Source: Cyanobacteriota bacterium
GTDB taxonomy: Bacteria; Cyanobacteriota; Cyanobacteriia; CACIAM-69d
DNA length: 64,000 nucleotides
Assembly (NCBI GenBank): GCA_022402445.1
Contig: JAKRSF010000008.1
Coordinates: 558,001 to 622,000 of the forward strand
Direction of reading: 5' to 3'
This document shows positions 9,701 to 17,906 of this stretch, in pieces. Both the position numbers and the translations under genes were made by a program. Every line of letters begins with the position of its first letter. Positions within the stretch are counted from its first letter, which is position 1. The notes below the pieces were generated by a model, which searched no databases, was not told the origin of the DNA, and saw nothing but the letters and a program-made list of their open reading frames with translations.

Positions 9701-10240
9701 CCCAAGCTGGAGCGCCTGTGCGAAATGCTCGAGGAGGTGGTGGCGGAGGGCGATCGCGCCCTGCTATTCACCCAATTCGCCCAGTGGGGCCACCTGCTGC
9801 AACCCTACCTGCAAAAAATCCTGGGCCAGGAGGTGCTGTTCCTCTACGGCGGCACGCCCCAACCCCAGCGGGAGGCGATGATCGACCGGTTCCAGAACGA
9901 TCCCCAGGGGCCAAAGCTGCTGATCCTGTCCCTCAAGGCGGGGGGCGTGGGCCTGAACCTGACGCGCGCCAACCACGTCTTCCACTACGATCGCTGGTGG
10001 AACCCGGCGGTGGAAAACCAGGCCACCGATCGCGCCTTCCGCATCGGCCAAACCCGCAATGTCCAGGTCCACAAATTCGTGTGCAGCGGCACCCTAGAGG
10101 AAAAAATCCACGACCTGATCGAAAGCAAAAAGGCCCTGGCGGAACAGGTGGTGGGCACCGGCGAAAGCTGGCTGACGGAGCTGGATACGGATGCCCTGCG
10201 GGATCTGCTGCTGCTGGATCGCACGGCGGCGATCGGTTAG
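6743..10240 (+). CDS. SNF2-family DNA translocase/helicase
   Basis: Superfamily 2 ATPase of the Swi2/Snf2 type, 1165 residues. The N-terminal 500 residues match the layout of bacterial SNF2-associated domains that precede the motor. Motor motifs: Walker A in DDMGLGKT (about 657-664), DEAQ box in VLDEAQNIKN (about 757), LTGTPVENRLSELWS, and in the second RecA domain LFLYGGTPQPQRE, LKAGGVGLNLT and DRAFRIGQT (about 1093-1101). Such proteins translocate on duplex DNA to remodel protein-DNA complexes, and the cellular role of the cyanobacterial copies is not settled. A Glu/Asp/Ser-rich insert (about 945-985) sits between the two motor lobes. Confidence 0.92.
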   Translation: MAVLHGSWQPHGQRLFLWGEVWRSVEGRSPGRWEIPEHPRAMDPAQLKDWLLELGKSGVLGDRALDNLKQWPVKQVALGLPTVPESPSPLHSGTPPEPEMAVALQPWWVPGLALDPEAALALLRSLPLAGEATESGSFVGSDLRFWSHVARWALDLQARSKALPTLAVAADGSPTAQWTALLESEGDRLRLSRLGRLMPAACRFYQRLERSPEAMAAAAKTKAGRGAVGARSRSTGSRPLTFTYEPPSLELPLSPRLLLSTFLAAAMDVQMRAIAGTLPLPGERRVAATKSRTAARGGLATATPLDPPVRDWLSGLGAKTATCQSPLAELMPLGKALHTWTASLQQADQPTADGPAAIGTNTFRVAFTLRPPDGPDSKTWTLAYGLQPLDDDATWVSAADIWRHPVAYLQIGDRVLARPQETLLKGLGLAARIFPAIEPSLNDAAPDGCPLTPVQAYQFIKVFAWRFQDSGLGVVLPASLREREGWASRLGLRVSAEVPANLGNNRLGLSGLLNFRWELSIGGQTLSQKAFQKLIAQSNLEELPLVQIGDEWVELRPADVRAAQDFFEKRQGQAALSLEDALRIGTGDTPTIDKLPVVEFESSGLLDEFMGVLQDNQSLAPLAAPDTFQGTLRPYQERGLSWLAFMERWGLGACLADDMGLGKTIQLIALLLHLKGTEALNGPVLLVCPTSVMGNWLREAKKFGPSLRVMIHHGDQRLKGKALARKAASLDLVITSYALVFRDEMTLQPVPWRGIVLDEAQNIKNSDSKQAQAVRRLVDPEEGTIAAPEDGEEAIARSRPFRIALTGTPVENRLSELWSILDFLNPGYLGAKNFFQRRFAVPIERYGDGASLRTLRSLVQPFILRRLKTDRTIVQDLPEKQEMTVYCGLSEKQMGLYQQLVERAFAAIAESQGIQRRGQILALLTRLKQVCNHPELLGDAVLEDLSSLNANASDSASGSAAEDLPDDGGETLAADPAAGKLSPQDSPKLERLCEMLEEVVAEGDRALLFTQFAQWGHLLQPYLQKILGQEVLFLYGGTPQPQREAMIDRFQNDPQGPKLLILSLKAGGVGLNLTRANHVFHYDRWWNPAVENQATDRAFRIGQTRNVQVHKFVCSGTLEEKIHDLIESKKALAEQVVGTGESWLTELDTDALRDLLLLDRTAAIG

Positions 10241-10345
10241 GAATGGCCGGATCTCTGACCCAATCGGATCCAAGATGCCGCAAGGGTTTCAGGGAAATTG
10301 ACAACGCCTCCCGCCGGGGGGAATCGGGAACGGGGGAACGGTGAC

Positions 10346-12082
10346 ATGAAAGGGCGTCAGTTGGGCAGCCGCGCGATCGCGGGACTCCAGACCCAAATCC
10401 TTGAGAGGTTGGGGGAGCGGGCCATGGTTCCCAAGCCCCTGCGGTGGCTCCACGGCCAGCGCAACCGCTGGAGTCCGGCCATCGGGGGGGGCATTTGCCT
10501 GCTCATGCTGGGGCTGCCGTTGCTGTATCCCCTGACCCGCGATCGCGATCGCACCTACATCCAAACCGTCGAACAGCGGCCCCTCAGCGCCTTCCCCGAT
10601 CGCCCCTCCTGGCGCGACTGGCTCTATCGCGGCACCTACCAGCAGCTCAACGCCTACCTGGCCGATCGCCTGCCCCTGCGCAGTACCTTCATCCAAACCA
10701 AGGGCACCCTAGAGCGGCAACTCTTTGAGCAAAACCGCAACCGGGACGTGGACCTCGGCGGCGACGGCTGGCTGTTCTATCGCAACAGCTACGGCCTGCG
10801 GGACGGCCAAGATGGCGATCGCTACACCCCCGAACGGGTGGACTACGCCCTCGAAAGCCTGCGCCGCTACCTGGCGTGGCAGACCGCCGGCCAAACCCGC
10901 GCCCAACTGCGCATCGCGATCGCCCCGAGCAAACACACCCTCTATCCCGAACATCTGCCCCCCGCCGCCCGCCGCGATTTAAATAAAACCCAGGTCAGCC
11001 GCGATCGCCTCCACCAGGCCCTCATCAACAGCCCCGATCCGCGTTTGGTGGACCTGTGGAGCGCCTACCGCAGCGCCAAACCCCAAATTTCCCAGCGGCT
11101 CTACTACCGCGAAGACACCCACCACACCCCGCGCGGTGCCCTGGTGATGGTGGAAGCCCTCGTCAATGCCTTTGTCCCCCAGCGTTTCGCCACCGCCCGC
11201 CTAGTGGCCCGCCCCGGCGATCGCGTCGAAACCGGCGACCTGCGGCGGATGCTCGGCCTCGCGGCGATCTTGAATGACCCCAGCGATCCGGTCTACAGCC
11301 TAGAGCGGCCCCGCATTGGTGAAGCGGGCGTGGAGACCGATCGCGGACGATTTGCCACCGTTGCCGACGCGATCGCCCAGGATCAGGTGATTAGCGATCG
11401 CAATCGCCGCTTTGTCCTGCACTACCGCAGCGGCGGCGACCCCCTCGTGCCGGGGCGCACCCTCGTGGTGGGCGACTCCTTCATGCACCCCCTCGCCCTG
11501 GGGCCATTTTTTGAGTCCGCCGAGTTCTATCACCACAACGTCCTGCCCCAAAATCTCCTGATGGCGGCCCCCCTCACCTATGATCAAATCCTCCTGCAAC
11601 GGGTGGAACGGCTTGCCCTGAGTTTTCTGGAAACCTTGCCCCGTTTAGGGGATCCCCTCGGTTGGTGGCGCAGCAACATCACCCCAACCCTCTGGAGCGC
11701 CACCCCCCGACAACCGGCGAGCGTCCGTCCCCTCAATGGCACCGAACTGGAACGGCGCGGCGATCGCTGGATCGTCAGTGGCCCCACCGCCAGCGATCCA
11801 CCCCGGCTGCTGCTGCCGGTGCCCCCGGTGAGGGCGGGCAAAACCTATGTCCTGCGGCTCGCCTTCGAGGCCCAGCGGCCCGGTCAAGCCCAGCTTTATT
11901 ACCCCACCGGCACCCGCCGGGGCGATGCGGCCCCCATGATCCGCGTCAATTTCGCCGCCGGAGCGGGGGAACTGTTTTTCCTCGTCCAAAGCGTCAACGT
12001 CCAGCCGGACTGGCACCTGACCTGGGAAAAGGGCACGGAGCAAATCCAAATCGACGCCCTTGAACTGCGGGAGTTGCCCTAG
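10346..12082 (+). CDS. AlgX/AlgJ-like SGNH-fold protein (polysaccharide O-acetylation family)
   Basis: The 578-residue protein has an N-terminal membrane anchor (about 44-66, WSPAIGGGICLLMLGLPLLY) and then an extracytoplasmic SGNH-hydrolase-like domain as in alginate O-acetyltransferases AlgJ and AlgX. Diagnostic motifs are DGWLFY, DTHHTPRGA (about 257; family DTHWTxxGA) and the Ser motif GDSFMHP (about 375). The last 150 residues look like a beta-rich carbohydrate-binding module. ATG 10346 follows a GGGGGAACGGTGAC leader and is preferred over an in-frame start at 10298. Family role: transfer of acetyl groups to an exported polysaccharide, normally with an MBOAT partner, which is absent from this window. 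Its stop overlaps the stop of the convergent phnE-like gene in the sequence CTAG (12079-12082). Confidence 0.82.
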   Translation: MKGRQLGSRAIAGLQTQILERLGERAMVPKPLRWLHGQRNRWSPAIGGGICLLMLGLPLLYPLTRDRDRTYIQTVEQRPLSAFPDRPSWRDWLYRGTYQQLNAYLADRLPLRSTFIQTKGTLERQLFEQNRNRDVDLGGDGWLFYRNSYGLRDGQDGDRYTPERVDYALESLRRYLAWQTAGQTRAQLRIAIAPSKHTLYPEHLPPAARRDLNKTQVSRDRLHQALINSPDPRLVDLWSAYRSAKPQISQRLYYREDTHHTPRGALVMVEALVNAFVPQRFATARLVARPGDRVETGDLRRMLGLAAILNDPSDPVYSLERPRIGEAGVETDRGRFATVADAIAQDQVISDRNRRFVLHYRSGGDPLVPGRTLVVGDSFMHPLALGPFFESAEFYHHNVLPQNLLMAAPLTYDQILLQRVERLALSFLETLPRLGDPLGWWRSNITPTLWSATPRQPASVRPLNGTELERRGDRWIVSGPTASDPPRLLLPVPPVRAGKTYVLRLAFEAQRPGQAQLYYPTGTRRGDAAPMIRVNFAAGAGELFFLVQSVNVQPDWHLTWEKGTEQIQIDALELRELP

Positions 12083-13842
12083 GCGCGGCTGGCCGATCGC
12101 ACCGCCGTCCCCAGCCAGTCCGCCAGGATCGTGACGGCCCCGAAGGCGAGCAAGGTCACGGCCACGGCCCCGTAGTCAAAACTGCTGGTCTGTTCCGCCA
12201 ACAGTCGCCCCAACCCCCCGGCCCCCACGAGGCCAACGACGGTGGTGGCCCGGATGCACACCTCCCAGCGGTAGAGGATGTAGGCCAAAAAGCGCGGCCA
12301 CACCCGGGGCAATATGCCGTAGCTGAACACTTGCAGATCCGATGCGCCGCCCGCCGCGATCGCGTGGAGGGGCCGTTCATCCAGATTTTCGACGGTTTCC
12401 GCCATCAAACGCCCCAAAATGCCCAGGTTATGGAGGCCCAGGGCAATGCCGCCCGGTAAAATGCCGGGAAACAGGACAAACAGGCACAGCAAGGCCCAGA
12501 TGGGCTCCGGAATGGCCCTGGCGATCAGCAACAGCAGGCGGGCGCTGCCCCACAGGATCCAACCGCCCCAGGATTGCCGCCAAGATTGCTCGCGGCGATC
12601 GCCCCCGAAGGCCGAGCGGGTCAAGGTGAGATTGCGGGCGGCCAAAAAGGCAAAGATCGTCCCCCCGGCTCCGGCCACCGCGATCGCCAGGGTTGCCATC
12701 GCCAAGGTGTCCCGGCAGGGTTCCCACAGGTCTAAAAATTGCTCCCAGGGCAACGGCCAGAGGCGATCGCCCATCCGTTGCAGCCGCTCCCAGGTTTGGG
12801 GTGCCCATAGTTTTTGGTAGTCGGCCCCCAGGGTGCTAAAACTCACGATGGTTAGGATCAAGGCCGCGATCGCGGAGCCCCACAAAAAGCGCGATCGCCC
12901 CGCCCCATCGCCTCGAACCGGGCCCTGACCTGGGGATGGAGTTGGCTTGGGACCGTGGGTGAGATCTAGGCGGGTCGGCGTACCCAGGCGCGATCGCACC
13001 GCCCCGCTCCACCAATCCGTCAGGCCCGTCAGCAGCGCCAGCGCCGCCAATAGCGTCCACAGTTGCCCATAGCGCAGCGATCGCAAACTCAGCAAAATCT
13101 CATAGCCCAGACCCCCCGCCCCAATGATGCCCAGGACCGCCGCCGATCGCAGGGCACATTCAAAGCGATAGAACCCATAGGCCAGCAAATTCAAAAACGC
13201 TCCCGGCAGCAACCCATAGCAAAAGGCCCCCAAGGGCGACGCCCCCGCCGCCAGCAGCGCCTGAAACGGTTCCGGCGGCGTCTCATCCAAAATTTCCGAA
13301 AACACCTTCGCCACCGCCGCCCCAAAGGGCAACGCGATCGCCGCGATCGCCACCAGCGGATCGAGGCCAAACAAACTCACAAAAAGCAGACCCCAGATCG
13401 CCTCATGGATTGCCCGGGGCACCGCGATCGCCGCCCGGATCGCCAGCCACGGCCCCCCGGCCCCCGCCGCCACACCGGGCCACACCGCCCGCCACAGCAG
13501 CCGCGAGCCCAGCAGCCCCCCCACCGCCCCCAGCCCCAGACTCGCCACCGTCCCGCACACCGCAAACGCCAAAGTCTTGAGCGTCGCCGCCCCCACCACC
13601 GCCAAAAACTCCGGGCTCAGCTCCGGCGATCGCGCCGCCCCCACAAACCGCCCCACCAGCACCCAGCCGCCCCCATTGAGCCAGGGCCGCCCATCCCCGA
13701 TCGCCACCGCCAGCACCCAGGCCACCCCCACCAGCAGCGGCAGCAGCCACGGCCATTGGCGATCCAGCGGAAACGGCCGCCGCCCCACAACCTTCACCCC
13801 CGCCGCCCCCTTCGCACCCCCTCGCGCCCCCCCTCCAGCCAT
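12079..13842 (-). CDS. phnE: Double-length phosphonate-type ABC permease (PhnE-PhnE fusion)
   Basis: Inner-membrane permease of about 587 residues with two complete BPD_transp_1 domains. Each half carries the EAA cytoplasmic-loop motif that contacts the ATPase, ending in the same signature: AAGASPLGAFCYGLLPG...IGAGGLG in the first half and AAGGASDLQVFSYGILPR...VGAGGLG in the second. A charged linker of about 60 residues separates the halves. Known PhnE proteins act with PhnC (ATPase) and PhnD (binding protein) to import phosphonate, phosphite or phosphate-like compounds. No phnC or phnD is present within the window, so partners must be encoded elsewhere or further downstream of this strand. 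ATG 13842 is preferred over a TTG at 13866. Confidence 0.87.
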   Translation of the reverse strand: MAGGGARGGAKGAAGVKVVGRRPFPLDRQWPWLLPLLVGVAWVLAVAIGDGRPWLNGGGWVLVGRFVGAARSPELSPEFLAVVGAATLKTLAFAVCGTVASLGLGAVGGLLGSRLLWRAVWPGVAAGAGGPWLAIRAAIAVPRAIHEAIWGLLFVSLFGLDPLVAIAAIALPFGAAVAKVFSEILDETPPEPFQALLAAGASPLGAFCYGLLPGAFLNLLAYGFYRFECALRSAAVLGIIGAGGLGYEILLSLRSLRYGQLWTLLAALALLTGLTDWWSGAVRSRLGTPTRLDLTHGPKPTPSPGQGPVRGDGAGRSRFLWGSAIAALILTIVSFSTLGADYQKLWAPQTWERLQRMGDRLWPLPWEQFLDLWEPCRDTLAMATLAIAVAGAGGTIFAFLAARNLTLTRSAFGGDRREQSWRQSWGGWILWGSARLLLLIARAIPEPIWALLCLFVLFPGILPGGIALGLHNLGILGRLMAETVENLDERPLHAIAAGGASDLQVFSYGILPRVWPRFLAYILYRWEVCIRATTVVGLVGAGGLGRLLAEQTSSFDYGAVAVTLLAFGAVTILADWLGTAVRSASRA

Positions 13843-14044
13843 CTCAACCCCAAACAAAAAGCCCAAGCAACTAGACGCAAACCGCGATCGCCAAAAGCAA
13901 TGGGAGGATCAGGGCACAACACCCCAATCCCCCCATCGTTCGACTGCTCAGCCCCAAAGCCCCCGGAAAACCTCCCGAAGGCCCAGGCTAGGGACGAACC
14001 CCCCGATCAACCGCCTCCAATCCTGAAGGCAACTTCACGGGTCG

Positions 14045-14176
14045 TTACAGATCCCCACCCCGGAAGGCGAGGATGAAAATCACGATCGGACCCGCGATCG
14101 TAATGGCCCCAACTGCCGACAGTTGCGCCACCACGATCCAGTTAATACCACCGAAAATTTCTAGAATTCCATCCAT
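14045..14176 (-). CDS. psb30: Photosystem II protein Psb30 (Ycf12)
   Basis: A 43-residue single-TM protein, MDGILEIFGGINWIV..., ending in GPIVIFILAFRGGDL. The pattern 'INxxVVAQLSA..I.IAGP.IIF.LA.RGG(D/N)L' is the known Psb30/Ycf12 signature. Psb30 is a peripheral PSII core subunit close to cytochrome b559 and PsbJ that stabilises the complex. A purine-rich ribosome site (GGGGAGGAG) lies about 10 bp upstream of the ATG. The gene is monocistronic and divergent from the YkgJ-like gene. It is easy to miss because of its length. Confidence 0.9.
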   Translation of the reverse strand: MDGILEIFGGINWIVVAQLSAVGAITIAGPIVIFILAFRGGDL

Positions 14177-14396
14177 GACGGTACCGCTCCTCCCCGGCGG
14201 GTGCTGCTCGCTACTACCTTGATTGAATTTAACCAGCCTGACGGCCGTTTTTGAAAGTTCGATTAAAATAACCTGGATTATCTTAAGGGCGATCGCGATC
14301 GCCTTTTAAGAAACTTAACAAAACTCTAGGGAGGTGGCCCCAGCCCCGTTTTGGGGGTACCCTCACCTAGTCCTCCTCCCCCCCAATTCCCCCGCC

Positions 14397-14762
14397 ATGG
14401 CCACCTGGCAATGCGTCCAAAACTGCGGAGCCTGCTGCCACCTCGATCCGAGCGATCGCCCGGACCTGGACACCTATCTGCCCCCCGAGGACCTCGCCCA
14501 CTACCTGAGCCTGGTGGGCCTCGACGGCTGGTGCATCAACTACGATCGCGTCGAGCGCCGCTGCAAGATCTATGACGATCGCCCCTGGTTCTGCCGGGTG
14601 CAGCTCTCCACCTTCCAGGCCATGTTTGACATCGAAGCGGAAGAACTCAACGACTTTGCGATCGACTGCTGCCGCGACCAGATCGCCGGGGTTCACGGCC
14701 CCCGCAGTGCGGAAATGCAGCAATTTGACCGGGCCGTGGGCTACCTGATCCTGCCGGACTAG
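14397..14762 (+). CDS. YkgJ-family Cys-cluster (metal-chelating) protein
   Basis: A 121-residue cytosolic protein. The start MATWQCVQNCGACC followed by HLDPSDRP, and later RCKIYDDRPWFCR and CCRDQI, is the layout of the YkgJ/CxxCxxCC family, thought to chelate zinc or iron. The start at 14397 is chosen because it places the Cys motif where family members have it; a longer in-frame start at 14334 adds unrelated Pro-rich residues. Members are widespread in cyanobacteria and plants, where some have been linked to chloroplast or PSII biogenesis. The role here is unknown. Confidence 0.8.
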   Translation: MATWQCVQNCGACCHLDPSDRPDLDTYLPPEDLAHYLSLVGLDGWCINYDRVERRCKIYDDRPWFCRVQLSTFQAMFDIEAEELNDFAIDCCRDQIAGVHGPRSAEMQQFDRAVGYLILPD

Positions 14763-14924
14763 GGCAACCATCCCGCCGCCGCCGGTCCCCCTAGACCCTG
14801 CCGGGAGCGCTCCCCAGGTTGTAGTCTAGTTAAGGATCATCTAACGATCCGGGTCAGATTCCCCCCCGGCGATCGCCGCCCTGGGAATGGCCCCCCCTTC
14901 CACCGTATTTCGGGACTTTGACTC

Positions 14925-15209
14925 GTGGCATCAGACGCGCATTCCCCCCAACAACCCCCCTGGCTGGCTGAGATCCTGGCGAGCGATCGCCTCACGGACG
15001 CCCAACGGGATCAGGCGAAGTGGATGGGGGACACCTATGAACTGCTCATGGAACTCAGCCGCTTTAGCCTCAGTGAGTACAGCGAGCAGGTGCAGAATTT
15101 AGATCGCATCAGTCTGATGGCGGGGCGGGCGCTGCTGCTGGCCCAGCGGGTGCAGCCCCTGGCCCAAACCCTGGCGGGGCCAGCCACGTCCGATTCTGCC
15201 CGGAGCTAG
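14925..15209 (+). CDS. Small conserved hypothetical protein
   Basis: A 94-residue protein starting at GTG 14925, 12 bp upstream of the prepilin peptidase gene and probably co-transcribed with it. It is predicted to be mostly helical (WLAEILASDRLTDAQRDQ; LLMELSRFSLSEYSEQ) with no Cys, signal peptide or TM segment. I do not recognise the family, and no function is assigned. The even codon usage, HIP1 in the coding frame and tight spacing to pilD support it as a real gene. Confidence 0.6.
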   Translation: MASDAHSPQQPPWLAEILASDRLTDAQRDQAKWMGDTYELLMELSRFSLSEYSEQVQNLDRISLMAGRALLLAQRVQPLAQTLAGPATSDSARS

Positions 15210-15221
15210 GGCCGTGGGCGC

Positions 15222-16049
15222 GTGGTGAGTGACCCGAGCCTGAGTACCCTGGCGGCGCTGCCGGTGTGGGGCTTGGCCCTGGTGCTGGGGGCATCGGTGG
15301 GCAGTTTTTTGAATGTGGTGATCTACCGGCTACCGGCGGGCCTGTCGCTGGTGTCGCCCCCGTCCCGGTGCCCCCGCTGTTTCTATCCCCTCAGTTGGTT
15401 TGAGAATGTGCCGATCGCGGGGTGGCTGGGGCTGCGGGGCCGCTGTCGCCACTGTCGGGCCGCGATCGCGGTGCGCTATCCCCTGGTGGAGGCGGCGATG
15501 GCGATCCTGTTCCTGGTGATTTTGGGACGCTTTGGGGCCAATGGCACGGCCTTCGGCTACTGGATTTTTGCGGCATTTTTGCTGGCCCTGGCCCTGATCG
15601 ATGCGGACACCAAAACCCTGCCCAATCGCCTTACGCAACCGCTGCTGATCCTGGGGCTGCTGTTCCAGGGGCTGACGGCGGGGGGGCCGGGGCTGGTGGC
15701 GGCGGCCCTGGGGGCGGTGGTGGGCCTGTGGAGTTTTGATGCGATCGCCCTGATTGGGTCCTGGGTTTTTGGGCGCACGGCCATGGGGGCCGGGGATGGA
15801 AAGCTGGCCGCCGCGATCGGCGCGTGGTTGGGGTGGTCGCTGCTGCTGCTGGCGGTCTTCCTGGCCTGTTTGCTCGGGGCCGTCTGGGGCGTGGGGGCGG
15901 CCTATGGGGGCTGGCGCGATCGCCGCCAAACCCTGCCCTTTGGCCCCTTCCTGGCCCTGGGGGGACTGATTGCCCTCCTGGGGGGCTCGCACCTAATTGC
16001 CCTGTACCTGAACCTGAGCGGCCTCGGCTCGATTCTGCCCGCCCCGTGA
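15222..16049 (+). CDS. pilD: Type IV prepilin peptidase/N-methyltransferase PilD
   Basis: Membrane aspartic protease (A24) that cleaves the leader of type IV prepilins and pseudopilins and methylates the new N-terminus. The 275-residue protein has the N-terminal zinc-binding Cys tetrad (C50, C53, C75, C78) in the first cytoplasmic loop and the two catalytic Asp residues, D127 in LIDADTKTLPN and D192 in GAGD. About eight TM segments are visible. Probable substrates in this window are the pseudopilin-like hps products at 37.7-45.2 kb. The start is GTG 15222 or 15225. It converges with the next gene, with only 12 bp between the stops. Confidence 0.94.
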   Translation: MVSDPSLSTLAALPVWGLALVLGASVGSFLNVVIYRLPAGLSLVSPPSRCPRCFYPLSWFENVPIAGWLGLRGRCRHCRAAIAVRYPLVEAAMAILFLVILGRFGANGTAFGYWIFAAFLLALALIDADTKTLPNRLTQPLLILGLLFQGLTAGGPGLVAAALGAVVGLWSFDAIALIGSWVFGRTAMGAGDGKLAAAIGAWLGWSLLLLAVFLACLLGAVWGVGAAYGGWRDRRQTLPFGPFLALGGLIALLGGSHLIALYLNLSGLGSILPAP

Positions 16050-16061
16050 CCGCTCCGGCCG

Positions 16062-17120
16062 CTAGCTAATCGCCCAGAGGGCCGCCGCCGCCGCCGCCCC
16101 GGAGGTCACCGCCACCGCCGGTTCCCGAGGGGTGGCCATGCTCCGGAGCCGTCCCCACCAGGACCAGCGCCCAGGACGCACCCGCCGCGATCGCGATCGC
16201 ACCTCCCCCGCCCCCGTCCCATACAAATCCAGCCGCACCTGCCCCCAATACACCTGCGGGAAGCGGCCATAGTCCAAATCACACGCCTCCAGCACCCGCC
16301 GAATGCGGCCATAGCGCCATTGGGACCAGGCCCACAGCACCCGCCACGACTCATCCTGCCAGCCCGCCGCCGCGATCGCCGGCACCACCTCCGCCTCCAA
16401 CTCGGGCAAATACACCCCCAGCCAAAACTCCATCAACCCCCCATAGCCCGGATTCGCGATCGCCGTACCCGCCAAAATCTCCGCCCGCGTCACCCCAAAG
16501 CGTACCAGCACCTCCCTCGGGAAATAGCACACCCCCTGGCGAGCATCCTCCTGCAAATCCCGAAGATTGTTATAAAACTGGTCCAAAATCCCCAAATTCC
16601 GCGCCAGGGGCCGCTCCGCATCCGTCAAAAACGGCAACACCTGAAAAAATGACCCCGCCAAGCGATCCAGCATCCGCCGATGATCCGCCAGGGTCTCCAA
16701 CTCCAGATCCACCCGGTGGTACTCCCGAATCGCCTCCAGATAGCGATCCCAAGCCATGGCAGCCGCGTGCTCAATGATACTGCCATCCGCCCCAAACCAC
16801 CGCTCCGCGATCGCCCCCAGAACATCCCGCCCCGTCTCCACTTCCCCCACGCCCCCCGTCGTCAGCAACTCCCGCCAAGCGTGACAAAAACGACTAAAAC
16901 CAACCGGGGAGTTTTCATCACCTTCATGACCATATAAAAGACAATCCTCCGCCAGCCGATCAATGGATCGAATCCACCGAATTCGCTCAATCCACTCCCC
17001 ACGAACATAGGGGGTCAGACCCATCACCCAGGCCGCATTATCGTCATCCTTAAGGGAATCATCCGTCATAGCTTGGTACAGGGAAGAGCCCACCAAGGGG
17101 GCTATTGATTGATTGTCCAT
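16062..17120 (-). CDS. Squalene/phytoene synthase-like protein (divergent)
   Basis: A 352-residue all-helical protein. The segment YNNLRDLQEDARQG followed by VCYFPREVL matches the second Asp-rich motif of squalene/phytoene synthases (D-x3-D with a downstream Y-x-P), which bind Mg-diphosphate. The first Asp-rich motif is not clean: the best match is RSIDRLAED (D-x4-D rather than D-x3-D). The Arg/Ser-rich C-terminal 60 residues look unstructured. It could be a prenyl synthase with altered chemistry or a non-catalytic homologue. ATG 17120 is used; an in-frame ATG at 17153 is possible. No isoprenoid genes are adjacent. Confidence 0.6.
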   Translation of the reverse strand: MDNQSIAPLVGSSLYQAMTDDSLKDDDNAAWVMGLTPYVRGEWIERIRWIRSIDRLAEDCLLYGHEGDENSPVGFSRFCHAWRELLTTGGVGEVETGRDVLGAIAERWFGADGSIIEHAAAMAWDRYLEAIREYHRVDLELETLADHRRMLDRLAGSFFQVLPFLTDAERPLARNLGILDQFYNNLRDLQEDARQGVCYFPREVLVRFGVTRAEILAGTAIANPGYGGLMEFWLGVYLPELEAEVVPAIAAAGWQDESWRVLWAWSQWRYGRIRRVLEACDLDYGRFPQVYWGQVRLDLYGTGAGEVRSRSRRVRPGRWSWWGRLRSMATPREPAVAVTSGAAAAAALWAIS

Positions 17121-17153
17121 GATGCACCCAACGCGCCCTGTTTTGGCCAGCAT

Positions 17154-17833
17154 TCGGGAGCCGCATCCTTTGCAGCACCGAGAATACGGCGATTATCTCG
17201 AATTGAGATCCAATGAACTAATCCTGAAGAATTAGTTACCCATGACGGCCTGCTTGCAGGTCTTATTAGATTACCCTTGCCCGGATTTGACGGGAATAAT
17301 CAACCATCGTCAACCTTGTCAGCAAGCCAGGAAGTTCCTACCTTAGGGGCCGTCTAGACTCGGGTCTATTCTACGGCGTTTTTTCTGTGCGTGGCGATGG
17401 CTGATCGGTCCAGTTTTTGGGAAGGATTCGGGGGTGTCGGGGGGCCGTGAGGGTGGGGTTGGGGGCTTTGCGTGAGGGGGATTTATGGGGCGGCGACGCC
17501 GGGGGAATCGGGCGGGGGATGGCTTCGGCTTTTGCGGAGATGGGCTGTGGCGCATCCGTATTTCTACGACCTTGCCATGGGGAAGGTTAGGGGTTGGTTT
17601 TGGGAGGACGGCGGCGGCGGGGGTGGCGGGGGCAATGGGGGGGAGGCGGCGGACCGGATAAGGCCGAATAAAACTGTAAAATTCTAGGGCTCAGTGCTCA
17701 GCGATCGCGATCGCCCCCAGTTGAAGGCGGGGCGGGGGTGGGGTTGGGCCTGGGGACGGCCCCTGGGCCATGGATCCCTATGAAGTGTAGTGTCCTGTTG
17801 TTTGGATTTTTGGTTGATTTAGGGTTGCGCTTG
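17154..17833. other. Long intergenic region between a divergent gene pair
   Basis: About 680 bp between the squalene-synthase-like gene (minus) and accD (plus). It holds the inverted repeat at 17216-17237. The only sizeable frame (17472-17687, plus, 71 residues) is Gly/Trp/Arg-rich, has a poly-Gly run and resembles no family, so I do not call it. The last part leads into the 10-bp tandem repeat ahead of accD. Promoters for both flanking genes should lie here. Confidence 0.4.
17216..17237. promoter_or_regulatory. Perfect inverted repeat, possible operator
   Basis: AACTAAT at 17216-17222 and ATTAGTT at 17231-17237 form a perfect 7-bp inverted repeat with an 8-bp centre, about 100 bp upstream of the squalene-synthase-like start. 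It has no T-run, so a protein-binding site is more likely than a terminator. Confidence 0.4.
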
Positions 17834-17863
17834 TCGCCCGTTATCGCCCGTTGCCGCCCGTTG
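17834..17863. repeat. Three tandem 10-bp units ahead of accD
   Basis: TCGCCCGTTA, TCGCCCGTTG and CCGCCCGTTG lie back to back, ending 43 bp before the accD start, followed by GTTGTT-rich sequence. They lie in or near the accD 5' leader. Length variation here could alter expression, but nothing shows that it does. Confidence 0.6.
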
Positions 17864-17906
17864 TTGTGTTGTCTGTTGTTGCCCATTGTCGGGAGCGATC
17901 GCCCTC

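Noticed and set aside
17472-17687. 71-residue frame upstream of accD
   Set aside because: Contains a poly-Gly run and Trp/Arg-rich sequence with no family resemblance and no ribosome site; probably chance in GC-rich DNA.
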